Part shown: positions 1 through 8,783 of the stretch, one piece after another
How the letters are laid out: every line of letters begins with the position of its first letter
Position numbering within the stretch: the first letter of the stretch is position 1
Origin: Syngnathus acus
Lineage: Eukaryota; Chordata; Actinopteri; Syngnathiformes; Syngnathidae
DNA: 64,000 nucleotides
NCBI RefSeq assembly: GCF_901709675.1
Contig: NC_051096.1
Span: 372,001-436,000 of the forward strand
Reading direction: 5' to 3'
Position numbers and translations under genes: made by a program
Notes under the pieces: generated by a model
The model's input: the letters and a program-made list of their open reading frames with translations, nothing else
What the model was told of the DNA's origin: nothing
The model's database searches: none

Positions 1-239
1 TAACATTGAAGGAGGTGGACGTGTGCTTCCATCTGTAAATAAATACCATCATTGTCTATTAAGGAACTAAAGTTGATGGAACACATTTAGTTTTAGTTGT
101 GAACAGTAAAGATTCAAGAATTTTTATTCGCCATGTTTGAGCGTGCCAAACAAAGAATTTGACTTCGGTACATCACAGCCTCTGTTCAACATTTAGGTCA
201 CTAACAACACTCAGGACGTGTGAAAAATGACAAATATTC
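1..239. other. AT-rich sequence, nothing recognised
   Basis: No coding pattern, repeat boundary or RNA gene could be recognised. It borders an L2-type 3' end and may be more of the same retrotransposon flank. Confidence 0.3.
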
Positions 240-384
240 TCCCAGAAGGGCAAGGAAAAACTCAAAACTCCAACTAGGGGAAATGAGAAACCTTGAGAAG
301 AGACCACAGATGGGAGGGTCCCTCTTCCAGGATGACCAGGCAGCAATGGATGCAGAAAAGACACATAGTACAAATAGTGTGGAC
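240..384 (-). repeat. L2-type LINE 3' UTR fragment
   Basis: The stretch closely resembles positions 38190-38330, which form the 3' untranslated end of the L2-type LINE on the minus strand (shared words such as gcaaggaaaaactcaaaa and accacagatgg). It is cut at its right side by the hAT element that starts at 385. Confidence 0.6.
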
Positions 385-1393
385 CAGACATGGGCAAACT
401 ACGGCACGGGGCCGTTTAATCCAGCCCGCCAAACCTGAATAAATTGCATTGTTAATTTTTTTTGGGGTCATTTTCCCTGCAATTACTATGTTTCCCCAGT
501 AGATGGGGAAGCGCATTTACTCCCGGGAGCCGTGTCAGAAAGCTCGGTGCACACTCACAAGTGCGTGTGCGTACTCAGTAGTACGTAGTAATTTCATCTA
601 TCAGTGCCAAATTTCGAGTGTAGGCTGTGACGTCAGTATTCTCGTAATTCGCGCGCTGAGCTTTCAGATACAGTTTTATGCTAATGCCACCCACAAACCT
701 TCCCCTGGAATCCTTCCATTAAAATGAGGGGCCCGAAGAAAAGAAAGGTGGACACTGAGTGCCGAATGTTAAAAAAGAGTGGACAATTTGGCTCGACCTA
801 CGTGTGTGAGAAGACGTTCAGCCACATGAACGTCAACAAAGCCCGTCACAGATTTAGTTTAACGGACCGACACCTCGGCTCTATCCTAAGCATTACCGCA
901 ACAAATTGTACTCCAGACTATGATGCACTAGCAAAAAAGGGAAACCAACAATACTATTGATTTCTTTATTACTTTATTTAGATGTATTCTTTCACTGATT
1001 CTTCAAGATGATGTATTTGGTCAGAATGTTTGCCGTTGGATGTGATTTCGCCTCATTAGATAAACATATTTCATAAATCTGACCTGCAGGCGCTGAAGTG
1101 ATGGAAAATGCTATTCATCATAACAGTGTCGTATTTAATAGGAATCACTGATAGTAGTTTTTTGGTGAGATATTTTTTTAATGCTGTTAATAAATGCATT
1201 TGTTTTCAAAAAGCTTTTTTTTAATATCCATGCTTTAGTATCTACTAAAAGTAAAAACCTTTTATGCAATGACCTTTACATGTCATTTATATTACTTCAC
1301 ACAAACACTACATCCATCTGCTCCTGGTTCGGCGCCCCGGTCAAAATTTAGAACCCAATTCGGCCCGCAAGTCAAAAAGTTTGCCCACCCCTG
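385..1393 (+). mobile_element. hAT transposon, internally deleted
   Basis: The right end reads gtttgcccacccctg and the left end cagacatgggcaaac, an imperfect inverted pair typical of hAT elements. Flanking octamers gtgtggac (377-384) and ttgtagac (1394-1401) match at 6 of 8 positions, as an aged 8-bp target duplication would. Only about 1 kb remains, with a fused transposase remnant inside, so it is non-autonomous. Confidence 0.7.
724..960 (+). pseudogene. hAT transposase remnant (N-terminus joined to C-terminal part)
   Basis: A 78-codon frame starts MRGPKKRKVD, with a basic cluster as at the start of GTF2IRD2/ZBED-like hAT transposases. Without a spacer it passes into a segment (FGSTYVCEKTFSHMN) that resembles the C-terminal part of the same proteins. 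The BED finger and the whole RNase-H-like core are missing, so it is an internal-deletion product and cannot be an active enzyme. Assignment rests on recalled family resemblance. Confidence 0.6.
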
Positions 1394-1401
1394 TTGTAGA
1401 C

Positions 1402-1905
1402 CGTTCAAAAAAAGGTGTGAGCAGGATGTTGTTGCACAACAATGACTCTGAGACTCTAAGAGTGGTGTGAGTTCATCAGAGCAACAGCCTGGGGGAAGAA
1501 GCTGTCTCTGTGTCTGCTGGTTTTGGCATACAGAGCTCTATAACGCCGTTCGGAGGGGAGTAGTTCAAACAGACTGCAACCTGGGTGAGAAGGGTCTGTA
1601 GAGATGTTACTTGCACGTTTCCCTGTCCTGGACAGGTACAAGTCTTGGATAGATGGGAGGTTGATTCCAATTATCTTTTCCGCAGTCTTGATTGTCCGCT
1701 GCAGTCTGTGCTTGTCTTGTTTGGAGGCCGATCCAAAGCAGACAGTGATGGAGGTGCAGAGGACAGACTGGATGATGGCAGTGTAGAAGGTTTTCAGCAG
1801 CTCCCGCGGCAGGTTGAACTTCTTGAGATGTCTCAGGAAGTACAGCTGCTGCTGGGCCTTCTTTCGGACAGAGTCTATGTGGTCGGTCCGGGAATCTAAT
1901 ACAAA
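1402..1905 (-). mobile_element. CR1/Rex1-group LINE, 3' end of ORF2
   Basis: Read on the minus strand, about 140 codons upstream of 1456 encode the C-terminal tail of a LINE ORF2 (motifs QQLYFLRHLKKF, LFELLPSERRYRALYAKT). It matches in order the tail of the fuller element at 6668-8783 (RRLYFLRKLRR, LFELLPSGRRYRSL). Everything 5' of the tail is absent, so the copy is 5'-truncated. It lies directly next to a tRNA-Ser pseudogene. Confidence 0.75.
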
Positions 1906-1912
1906 AGGTGTC

Positions 1913-1993
1913 ATTGGTGTCAGGATTCGAACCTGCAAGGGGGAATCACCATGGATTTCAAGTCCATCACCTTTGCCACTCGGCCTCAACAAC
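1913..1993 (-). pseudogene. tRNA-Ser (TGA anticodon) pseudogene
   Basis: The minus strand shows the D-arm GGCCGAGTGG, anticodon region GACTTGAAATCC (TGA) and T-arm GGTTCGAATCC of a serine tRNA. The acceptor stem is poor (GTTGTTG against a mismatched 3' side), so it is probably inactive. It is the first unit of the serine tRNA array. Confidence 0.7.
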
Positions 1994-2079
1994 ACACGAT
2001 GCCGTACACACTGTTCAAATGCATGTGGTGAGTATCTCCTAATACACCACGAGATTCTAATTAAAAGGTTGGATTGTAG

Positions 2080-2135
2080 TCTGCAGGTCCCAACGGATTT
2101 CAAGGCCATCGCCTTAACCACTCGGCCACAACAAC
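2080..2135 (-). pseudogene. tRNA-Ser 5' part, T-arm lost
   Basis: The acceptor 5' strand, D-arm and an altered anticodon stem of the array tRNA are present, but the variable arm and T-arm are replaced by unrelated bases. It is a truncated pseudogene of the same 155-bp array unit. Confidence 0.65.
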
Positions 2136-2639
2136 ACACATTGGCGATGTCCTCACATTGTCAAAACACATCTTGCAAGAATCTAAATTCAAACTGAAAT
2201 GTTGTCAGCCCCCTCCGTGAGTTGTCACCTTATCGTGGTGGAGGGGTTTGCGTGCCCCTATGATCCTAGGAGCCATGTTGTCTGGGGCTTCATGCGCCTG
2301 GTAGGGTCACCCATGGCAAACGGGTCCTAGGTGAGGGGCCAGACAAAGCACGGCTCACACTAGCCCCTTATAATGAAAACCACAAATGGATTTCGTTTTC
2401 CCTCGCCCGGACGCGGGTCACCGGGGCCCCCCTCTAGAGCCAGGCCTGGAGGCGGGGCTCGAAGGCGAGCATCTGGTGGCCGGGCCTTCGCCCATGGGGC
2501 CCGGCTGGGCGCAGCCCGAAAAGGAAACGTGGGTCCCCCTTCCCATGGGCTCACCACCTGTGGGAGGGGCCAAAGGGGTCGGGTGCAGTGTAACCTGGGC
2601 GGCGGCCAAAGGCAGGGACATTGGCGGTCTGATCCCCGG

Positions 2640-3360
2640 CTGCAGAAGCTGGCTCTTGGGACATGGAATGTCACCTCTCTGGCTGAAAAGGAGCCCGAGG
2701 TGGTGTGCGAGGCAGAAAAGTTCAGACTAGACATAGTCGGCCTTGCCTCCACGCACAGTTTGGGTTCCGGTACAAGCCCTCTCGAGAGGGGCTGGACTCT
2801 CTTCCACTCTGGAGTTGCCCACGGTGAGAGGCGTCGAGCAGGTGTGGGTATACTTATTGCCCCCCGGCTGGGCGCCTGGACATTGGGGTTCACCCCGGTG
2901 AACAAGAGGGTAGCCTCCCTCCGCCTTCGGGTGGGGGGACGGGTCCTGACTGTTGTTTGTGTCTATGCACCAAACGGCAGCTCAGAGTACCCACCCTTCT
3001 TGGAGTCCCTGGAGGAAGTGCTGGAGAGCGCTCCTTCTGGGGACTCCATCGTTCTACTGGGTGACTTCAATGCTCACGTGGGAAATGACAGTGAGACCTG
3101 GAAGGGCGTGATTGGGAGGAACGGCCCCCCCGATCTGAATCCGAGCGGTGTTCTATTATTGGACTGCTGTGCTCGACACGGATTTTCTATAATGAACACC
3201 ATGTTCAAACATAAGGGTGTCCATGTGTGCACTTAGCACCAGGACACCCTAGGCCGCAGTTCGATGATCGACTTTGTAGTCGTGTCATCGGATTTGCGGC
3301 CGCATGTTTTGGACACTCGGGCGAAGTGAGGGGCGGAGCTGTCAACTGATCACCACCTGG
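2640..3360 (+). pseudogene. LINE endonuclease domain (EEP fold), stop-interrupted
   Basis: The frame from 2373 to 3236 encodes the endonuclease core: [18 protein letters not shown] and [12 protein letters not shown] are visible. A TAG at 3234-3236 sits where the family has Trp, and the expected continuation (SSMIDFVVVSSDLRPHV) is readable beyond it in the same frame. A frameshift then separates it from the reverse transcriptase part. The copy is dead. Confidence 0.8.
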
Positions 3361-3540
3361 TGGTGGGTTGGCACCGATGGTGGGGGAAGATGCCCGTCCG
3401 ACCTGGCAGACCCAAACGCTCTGTGAGGGTCTGCTGGGAACGTCTGGCAGAATCCCGTCAGGAAGAGCTTCAACTCCCACCTCCGGCAGAGCTTTTCCCA
3501 CGTCCCGGGGGAGGCGGGGGACATTGAGTCCGAGTGGACC

Positions 3541-5543
3541 TTGTTCCGCGCCTCCATTGTTGAGGCGGCCGACCGGAGCTGTGGCCGTAAGGTCATTGGT
3601 GCCTGTCGTGGCGGCAATCCCCGAACCCGCTGGTGGACACCGGCGGTAAGGGATGCTGTCAAGCTGAAGAAGGAGTCCTATCGGGCCGTTTTGGCCTGCG
3701 GGACTCCCGAGGCAGCTGACAGGTACCGGATGGCCAAGCGGAACGCGGCTTCGGCGGTTGCTGAGGCAAAAACCCGGGCATGGGAAGAGTTTGGCGAGGC
3801 CATGGAGAATGACTTCCGGACGGCTTCGAGGAAATTCTGGTCCACCATCCGGCATCTCAGGAGGGGGAAGCAGTGCAACGTCAACACTGTTTACAGTGGG
3901 GATGGTGTGCTGCTGACCTCGACTCGGGACGTCGTGTGTCGGTGGGGAGAATACTTCGAAGACCTCCTCAATTCCACCTACACGCCTTCCATTGTGGAAG
4001 CAGGGCCTGGGGACTCTGAGGCGGACTCTCCAATCTCTGGGGTCGAAGTCACTGAGGTAGTTAAAAAACTCCTCGGTGGCAAGGCCCCGGGGGTGGATGA
4101 GATCCGCCCGGAGTTCTTAAGGGCTCTGGATGTTGTGGGGCTATCATGGCTGACACGCCTCTACAACATTGCGTGGACATCAGGGACAGTGCCTCTGGAT
4201 TGGCAGACTGGGGTGGTGGTTCCCCTCTTTAAGAAGGGGGACCGGAGGGTGTGTTCCAATTACAGGGGGACTACACTCCTCAGCCTCCCTGGTAAGGTCT
4301 ATTCAGGGGTGCTGGAGAGGAGGGTCCGTCGGGAGGTCGAACCTCTGATTCAGGAGGAGCAGTGTGGCTTTCGTCCCGGCCGTGGAACAGTGGACCAGCT
4401 CTTAACCCTCAGCAGGATCCTCAAGGGTGCATGGGAATTCGCCCAACCCGTCCATATGTGTTTTGTGGACTTGGAGAAGGCGTTCGACCGTGTCCCTTGG
4501 GAGGTTCTGTGGGGGGTGCTTCGGGAGTACGGGGTACCGAGCCAACTGATAAGGGCGGTTCGGTCCCTGTATCACCGATGCCAGAGTTTGGTCCGCATTT
4601 CCGGCAGTAAGTCGGATTCGTTCCCAGTGAGAGTTGGACTACGCCAAGGCTGCCCTTTGTCACCGATTCTGTTCATCATTTTTATGGACAGAATTTCTAG
4701 GTGCAGCCGAGGCGTTGAGGGGGTCCGGTTTGGGGACCTCAGCATCGCGTCTCTTCTTTTTGCAGACAACGTGGTGCTGTTGGCTTCTTCAGGCCGTGAT
4801 CTCCAGCTCTCACTGGAGCGGTTCGCAGCCGAGTGTGAAGCGGTCGGGATGAGGGTCAGCACCTCCAAATCCGAGTCCATGGTCCTCGATCGGAAAAGGG
4901 TGGAATGCCCTCTCCGGATCGGGGATGAGATCCTGCCCCAAGTGGAGGAGTTTAAGTATCTTGGGGTCTTGTTCACGAGTGGAGGATGGAGCGCGAGATC
5001 AACAGGCGGATTGGTGCAGCGTCGGCAGTAATGCGGACTCTGTACCGGTCCGTCGTGGTAAAGAGAGAGCTGAGCCAAAAGGCAAAGCTCTCAATTTACC
5101 GGTCGATTTACGCACCTACCCTCACCTATGGTCACGAGCTATGGGTCGTGACCGAAAGAACGAGATCCCGGATACAAGCGGCCGAAATGAGTTTTCTCCG
5201 CAGGATGTCCGGGCTCTCCTTTAGAGATAGGGTGAGAAGTTCGGTCATCCGGGAGAGACTCGGAGTAGAGTCGCTACTCCTCCACGTTGAGAGGAGCCAG
5301 ATGAGGTGGCTCGGGCATCTCATCAGGATGCCTCCTGGACGCCTCCCTGGGGAGGTGTTCCAGGCATGTCCCACCGGTAGGAGACCCCGGGGACGACCCC
5401 GGACGCGCTGGAGAGACTATGTCTCTCAGCTGGCCTGGGAACGCCTTGGGATCTCCCGGGATGAGCTGGATGAAGTGGCTGGGGAGAGAGAAGTCTGGGA
5501 GTCCCTCCTAAAGCTGCTGCCCTCGCGACCCGAGCCCGGATAA
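3541..5543 (+). pseudogene. LINE reverse transcriptase and C-terminal domain, frameshifted
   Basis: The frame 3541-5031 contains RT blocks in order: KAPGVDEIRPEFL, VVPLFKKGDR, NYRGTTLLS, FVDLEKAFDRV, LRQGCPLSPILF. The catalytic box reads FADN rather than FADD near 4765, so the second aspartate is lost. Near 4980 the frame shifts into 4986-5543, which holds the C-terminal region (MEREINRRIGAASAVMRTL onward). Loss of the catalytic residue plus two frame breaks and a stop mean it cannot move itself. Confidence 0.85.
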
Positions 5544-5581
5544 GCGGAAGAAGATGGATGGATGGATGGATGAATGGAAAT

Positions 5582-5664
5582 GTTGTCAGCAGGATTTGAA
5601 CCTAAGAGGGGAGACCCCCTACGGATTTCTAGTCCATCGCCTTAACCACTCGGCCACAACAACA
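5582..5664 (-). tRNA. tRNA-Ser(AGA)
   Basis: The acceptor strands GTTGTTG and TGACAAC pair with two G-U/T wobbles. The D-arm, anticodon loop (CTAGAAA), long variable arm and T-arm GGTTCAAATCC are all present in 83 nt. Anticodon AGA reads UCU/UCC codons. The LINE target duplication overlaps its 3' end, so the bases beyond the gene come from the duplicated site. Confidence 0.7.
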
Positions 5665-5741
5665 CAAACTGTAACCACTGTTAAAATGCATCTGGTGAGT
5701 ATCTCATAATACACCACGAGATTCTAATAAAAATTATGGAT

Positions 5742-5823
5742 CATTGTCTGCAGGACCTGAACCTGCCAGGTGAGACCCCAACGGATTTCAAGTCTATCGC
5801 CTTAACCAGTCGGCCACAACAAA
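5742..5823 (-). pseudogene. tRNA-Ser(TGA), degenerate
   Basis: Serine tRNA with TGA anticodon, a mutated T-loop (TTCAGGT) and a weak acceptor stem. It is probably a pseudogene within the array. Confidence 0.6.
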
Positions 5824-5896
5824 ACACACTGGCGAGGTCTTCACATTGTCAAAATGCATATTACGAGGAGCTAGCAAGATTCTAATTCAAAATCTG

Positions 5897-5977
5897 AATT
5901 GTCAGCAGGATCCAAACCTGCGAGGGGAGACTCAATGGATCTCCAGTCCATCGCCTAAACCACTCGGCCACAACAAC
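5897..5977 (-). tRNA. tRNA-Ser-like with GGA anticodon
   Basis: The body matches its array neighbours, but the anticodon loop reads CTGGAGA, giving anticodon GGA, which vertebrates do not normally use for serine. The D-stem side also carries a changed base (AAACCACT). It may be a pseudogene; the anticodon would still read serine codons UCC/UCU. Confidence 0.5.
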
Positions 5978-6057
5978 ACACTCTGTGACACACAATGTTC
6001 AAATGCATGTGATGAATATCTCATAATACACCACGAGATTCTAACAAGATTTTAGAT

Positions 6058-6139
6058 CTTTGTCGGCAGGACTCGAACCTGCGAGGGGAGGCCCCAATGG
6101 ATTTCAAGTCCATCGCTTTAACCACTCGGCCACAACAAC
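6058..6139 (-). tRNA. tRNA-Ser(TGA)
   Basis: Full cloverleaf parts are present: D-arm GGCCGAGTGG, anticodon loop CTTGAAA (TGA), variable arm GGGGCCTCCCC and T-arm GCAGGTTCGAGTCCTGC. The acceptor GTTGTTG/CGACAAA has one end mismatch. It is one of the better-preserved units of the array. Confidence 0.7.
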
Positions 6140-6212
6140 ACACACTGGGGTGGGCCTCACATTGTCAAAATGCGTATTGCGAGGATATAGCAAGATTCTA
6201 ATTCAAAGTCTG

Positions 6213-6294
6213 AATCGTCAGCAGGATTCGAACCTGCGAGGGGAGACCCCAATTGATTTCTAGTCCATCGCCTTAACCACTCGGCCACAACAAC
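6213..6294 (-). tRNA. tRNA-Ser(AGA)
   Basis: Canonical T-arm GCAGGTTCGAATCCTGC, variable arm and anticodon loop CTAGAAA (AGA). The acceptor GTTGTTG/TGACGAT pairs partly. A good copy within the array. Confidence 0.65.
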
Positions 6295-6364
6295 ACTGTG
6301 TAATGTACACCATACAAATGTGGTGAGTATCTCATATTACACCATGAGATTAATAAATTTGGAT

Positions 6365-6446
6365 CGTTGTCGGCTGGACCCGGACCTGCGAGGTGAGACC
6401 CCAATGGATTTCTAGTCCATCTCCTTAACCACTCGGCCACAAGCAC
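6365..6446 (-). pseudogene. tRNA-Ser(AGA), degenerate
   Basis: The T-loop is altered (TCCGGGTCC) and the acceptor 5' strand reads GTGCTTG, which pairs poorly with CGACAAC. It is the last recognisable minus-strand unit of the array. Confidence 0.55.
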
Positions 6447-6465
6447 ACTATGTAATACATGGTGG

Positions 6466-6493
6466 ATAAGGCGATGGACTTGAAATCCATCGG
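6466..6493 (+). pseudogene. tRNA-Ser anticodon-arm fragment, inverted
   Basis: A plus-strand fragment with the serine D-arm 3' side and TGA anticodon stem (ggcgatggacttgaaatcca) marks a rearranged end of the array. Confidence 0.5.
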
Positions 6494-6667
6494 AACTTCT
6501 AATACGATCTTCGCCGCGGATTGTACTTCAGTCCATTTCTGGTAAGGTCCACCATCAAATTGCATTCAAATTCAATTAATCCAATGATCTGTTCCCATTC
6601 AAAGAAACAGAGTTAACATGATACCAATTCCAGAAGCGGTCTGCTCCTGGTATTTGTCCATGTCTAT

Positions 6668-8783
6668 ATCAAAGTCAAAGTCAAAGTCAGCTTTATTGTC
6701 AATCCCTTCATATGTCAAGACACACAAAGAAACCGAAATTCCGTTTCCTCCATCCCACGGTGACGAGACATACAAGTAGGCGACACAAAACAAAAACAAG
6801 AATGCACAAACCATAAATAATAAATAATAAATAAAATAAAATGAGCGATGAATAAAAACAGACCAATAACCCATTGAATATGAGGGGCAAAACCGAGCCA
6901 GTGAGCATACAGCAAGAACAGGACGCTACGCTGAAAGGGGGAGCGAGTTCAGGATCCTAACAGCCTGGAGTACGAAGCTGTTGGAAAGTCTGGTGGTGCG
7001 GGAGCGCAGGCTCCTGTACCGCCTCCCAGAGGGCAGAAGTTCAAACAAAGAGTGAGCGGGGTGACTCACATCACTCACAATCTTGGTCGCCTTGCGGGTG
7101 AGATGGGAGGTGTAAATGTCCTTCAAGGAGGGGAGAGAAGCACCAATAGTCTTACTAGCCGTTTTCACAATGCGCTGCAGGGCCTTCAAGTCTTGGTCAG
7201 TGCAGCTGCCACCCCAGACAGCAATACAGCTGGAGAGGACGCTCTCAATGGTGCCGCGGTAAAAAGTAGTCATGACGGCCGGAGGAGTCCCCGCTCGCCT
7301 GAGTTTCCGAAGGAAGTACAGGCGGCGCTGGGCCTTCTTCGCCAGCGACGCGGTGTTGGTGGACCAGGAGAGATCCTCACTGATGTGCACCCCCAGGAAC
7401 CTGGCGCTGCTCACTCTCTCCACCACAGCACCGTCGATGGTCAGCGGCAGGTGTTGGGCGTGACCCTTCCGGAAGTCAACGACAATCTCCTTGGTCTTGT
7501 CGACGTTCAGCAGGAGGTTGTTGTCCCTGCACCACGCGGTCAGAAGGTCAACCTCCAGCCTGTATTGAGTCTCGTCTCCCTTGGTGATGAGACCCACCAG
7601 AGTCGTGTCGTCAGCAAACTTCACTATGCGGTTGCCGCTGCAGGTGGCAGCGCAGTCATGCGTCAGGAGGGTGAAGAGCAGCGGACTGAGCACGCAGCCT
7701 TGGGGGGCCCCTGTGCTCAGCGTGATGCTGGCGGAGATCTTGTCGCCAACACGTACCACCTGTGGCCTCTGACAGAGGAAGTCCAGTAGCCAGTTGCAGA
7801 GGCCGGTACTGAGGCCCAGCTTGTCAAGTTTGCTGATGAGACGCTGCGGCACAATGGTGTTGAAGGCAGAACTGAAGTCCACAAACAGCAACCTCACATA
7901 CGAGTCCTTCCCCTCCAGGTGGGTGAGGGCCGAGTGGAGGGCAGAGCAGATGGCATCCTCAGAGGACCGTTTGGCTCGGTACGCAAACTGGAAGGGGTCA
8001 ATGGTGGGGGGGAGAACTGACCGGATGTGCTCCAAGACAAGCCGCTCAAAGCACTTCATGACGATGGGCGTAAGTGCCACGGGGCGGTAGTCATTGAAGC
8101 AGGACGGAGCAGGCTTCTTCGGCACAGGTACGATGGTGGCTGCTTTGAAACTCGACGGGACGATGGCCTGCTGCAGGGAAGTGTTAAAGATGTCCGTGAA
8201 GACACCCGTCAGCTCACCAGCGCAGTCCTTCAGCGCTCGACCCGGGATGTTGTCCGGGCCCGCCGCCTTACGGATGTCGATAGCGGCAAGCGTCCTCCTC
8301 ACGCTGTCGGCGGAGAGGCACAGGGGCAGCTCGTGGGAAGGGGGAGTGGCCTTCAGCGGGCAAGTGCTGTTCTGAGCGTCGAAGCGAGCAAAGAAGCGGT
8401 TGAGGTCATTGAGCAGACGGACGTCGCCATCACAGCTCTGCGGCGCGGGCTTGTAGTCCGTGATGGTCTGAATGCCCTGCCAAAGGCGCCGTGCGTCCCT
8501 GCTGTCCTTGAAGTGGGCGGTAATTTTGCCCGAGAACGCCCTCTTCGCTTCTTTGATGCCCCGGGACAGGTCGGCCCTCGCAGTCCTCAAGCCAGCCTCA
8601 TCCCCCGCCCGGAAGGCTTTGTCCCTGGCCCTCAGCAGCCTGAAGACAGCCCCCGTCAGCCATGGCTTCCGGTTTGCCCGAGTGACGACGGATACTGAGT
8701 GTGTCACATCATCAATGCACTTCCCGATGTAGGAGGAAACAGAGTCAGTATACTCCTCAATGTCCGCCCGACCGTCGCAAGTG
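6668..8783 (-). mobile_element. CR1/Rex1-group LINE inserted in ikbkb coding exon
   Basis: Its 3' end is the (TCAAAG)n-bordered segment near 6670-6720, a 3' UTR also seen at 13388-13455. Its coding part ends at 6926. The 5' end is truncated near 8783, inside codons of an ikbkb exon. Taking out this interval rejoins the exon in frame with the order expected for the kinase family. No clear target duplication could be seen. Confidence 0.8.
6926..8707 (-). CDS. LINE ORF2 reverse transcriptase, 593 codons open
   Basis: An uninterrupted frame covers the linker after the endonuclease, the complete reverse transcriptase and the C-terminal domain. Visible motifs in order are KAAGPDNIPGRALK, TIVPVPKKPAP, NDYRPVALTP, FVDFSSAFNTI, STGAPQGCVLSPLLF and the catalytic VKFADDT. 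The tail LFELLPSGRRYRSLRS matches the fragment at 1402-1905. The endonuclease is missing because of 5' truncation, so it is not autonomous. The long open frame suggests a fairly young insertion. The first Met at 8707 is not a natural start; related coding continues upstream in disrupted frames to about 8783. Confidence 0.85.
   Translation of the reverse strand: MTHSVSVVTRANRKPWLTGAVFRLLRARDKAFRAGDEAGLRTARADLSRGIKEAKRAFSGKITAHFKDSRDARRLWQGIQTITDYKPAPQSCDGDVRLLNDLNRFFARFDAQNSTCPLKATPPSHELPLCLSADSVRRTLAAIDIRKAAGPDNIPGRALKDCAGELTGVFTDIFNTSLQQAIVPSSFKAATIVPVPKKPAPSCFNDYRPVALTPIVMKCFERLVLEHIRSVLPPTIDPFQFAYRAKRSSEDAICSALHSALTHLEGKDSYVRLLFVDFSSAFNTIVPQRLISKLDKLGLSTGLCNWLLDFLCQRPQVVRVGDKISASITLSTGAPQGCVLSPLLFTLLTHDCAATCSGNRIVKFADDTTLVGLITKGDETQYRLEVDLLTAWCRDNNLLLNVDKTKEIVVDFRKGHAQHLPLTIDGAVVERVSSARFLGVHISEDLSWSTNTASLAKKAQRRLYFLRKLRRAGTPPAVMTTFYRGTIESVLSSCIAVWGGSCTDQDLKALQRIVKTASKTIGASLPSLKDIYTSHLTRKATKIVSDVSHPAHSLFELLPSGRRYRSLRSRTTRLSNSFVLQAVRILNSLPLSA

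Larger units (their letters stand above)
2196..5590 (+). mobile_element. RTE-type LINE, nearly full length, with 13-bp target duplication
   Basis: The element lies between two perfect copies of gaaatgttgtcag (2196-2208 and 5578-5590). It opens with a 5' UTR found widely in fish, has apurinic endonuclease and reverse transcriptase domains, and ends in a short (GGAT)n tail, as RTE-clade LINEs do. The insertion point is the 3' end of a tRNA-Ser gene, so removing it rejoins the array. The coding region is broken (see the two domain entries). Clade assignment is from memory. Confidence 0.8.
5578..6470 (-). repeat. tandem array of about 155-bp units each carrying a tRNA-Ser gene
   Basis: Six units start near 5582, 5742, 5897, 6058, 6213 and 6365, giving a period of 152-161 bp. 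Each has a minus-strand serine tRNA followed by a shared spacer with words such as tctcataatacaccacgag and gattctaa. The two units at 1913 and 2080 belong to the same array and were separated by the LINE. Confidence 0.85.

Noticed and set aside
2360-2905. Minus-strand frame of 181 codons and neighbours
   Set aside because: Shadow frames of the GC-rich RTE LINE endonuclease region.
5578-6470. CRISPR-like appearance of regularly spaced repeats
   Set aside because: Units of about 155 bp each contain a tRNA-Ser gene with diverged spacers in a fish genome; this is a tRNA array, not a CRISPR.
7052-8732. Several plus-strand frames of 60-245 codons
   Set aside because: They are antisense shadows of the LINE reverse transcriptase on the minus strand.
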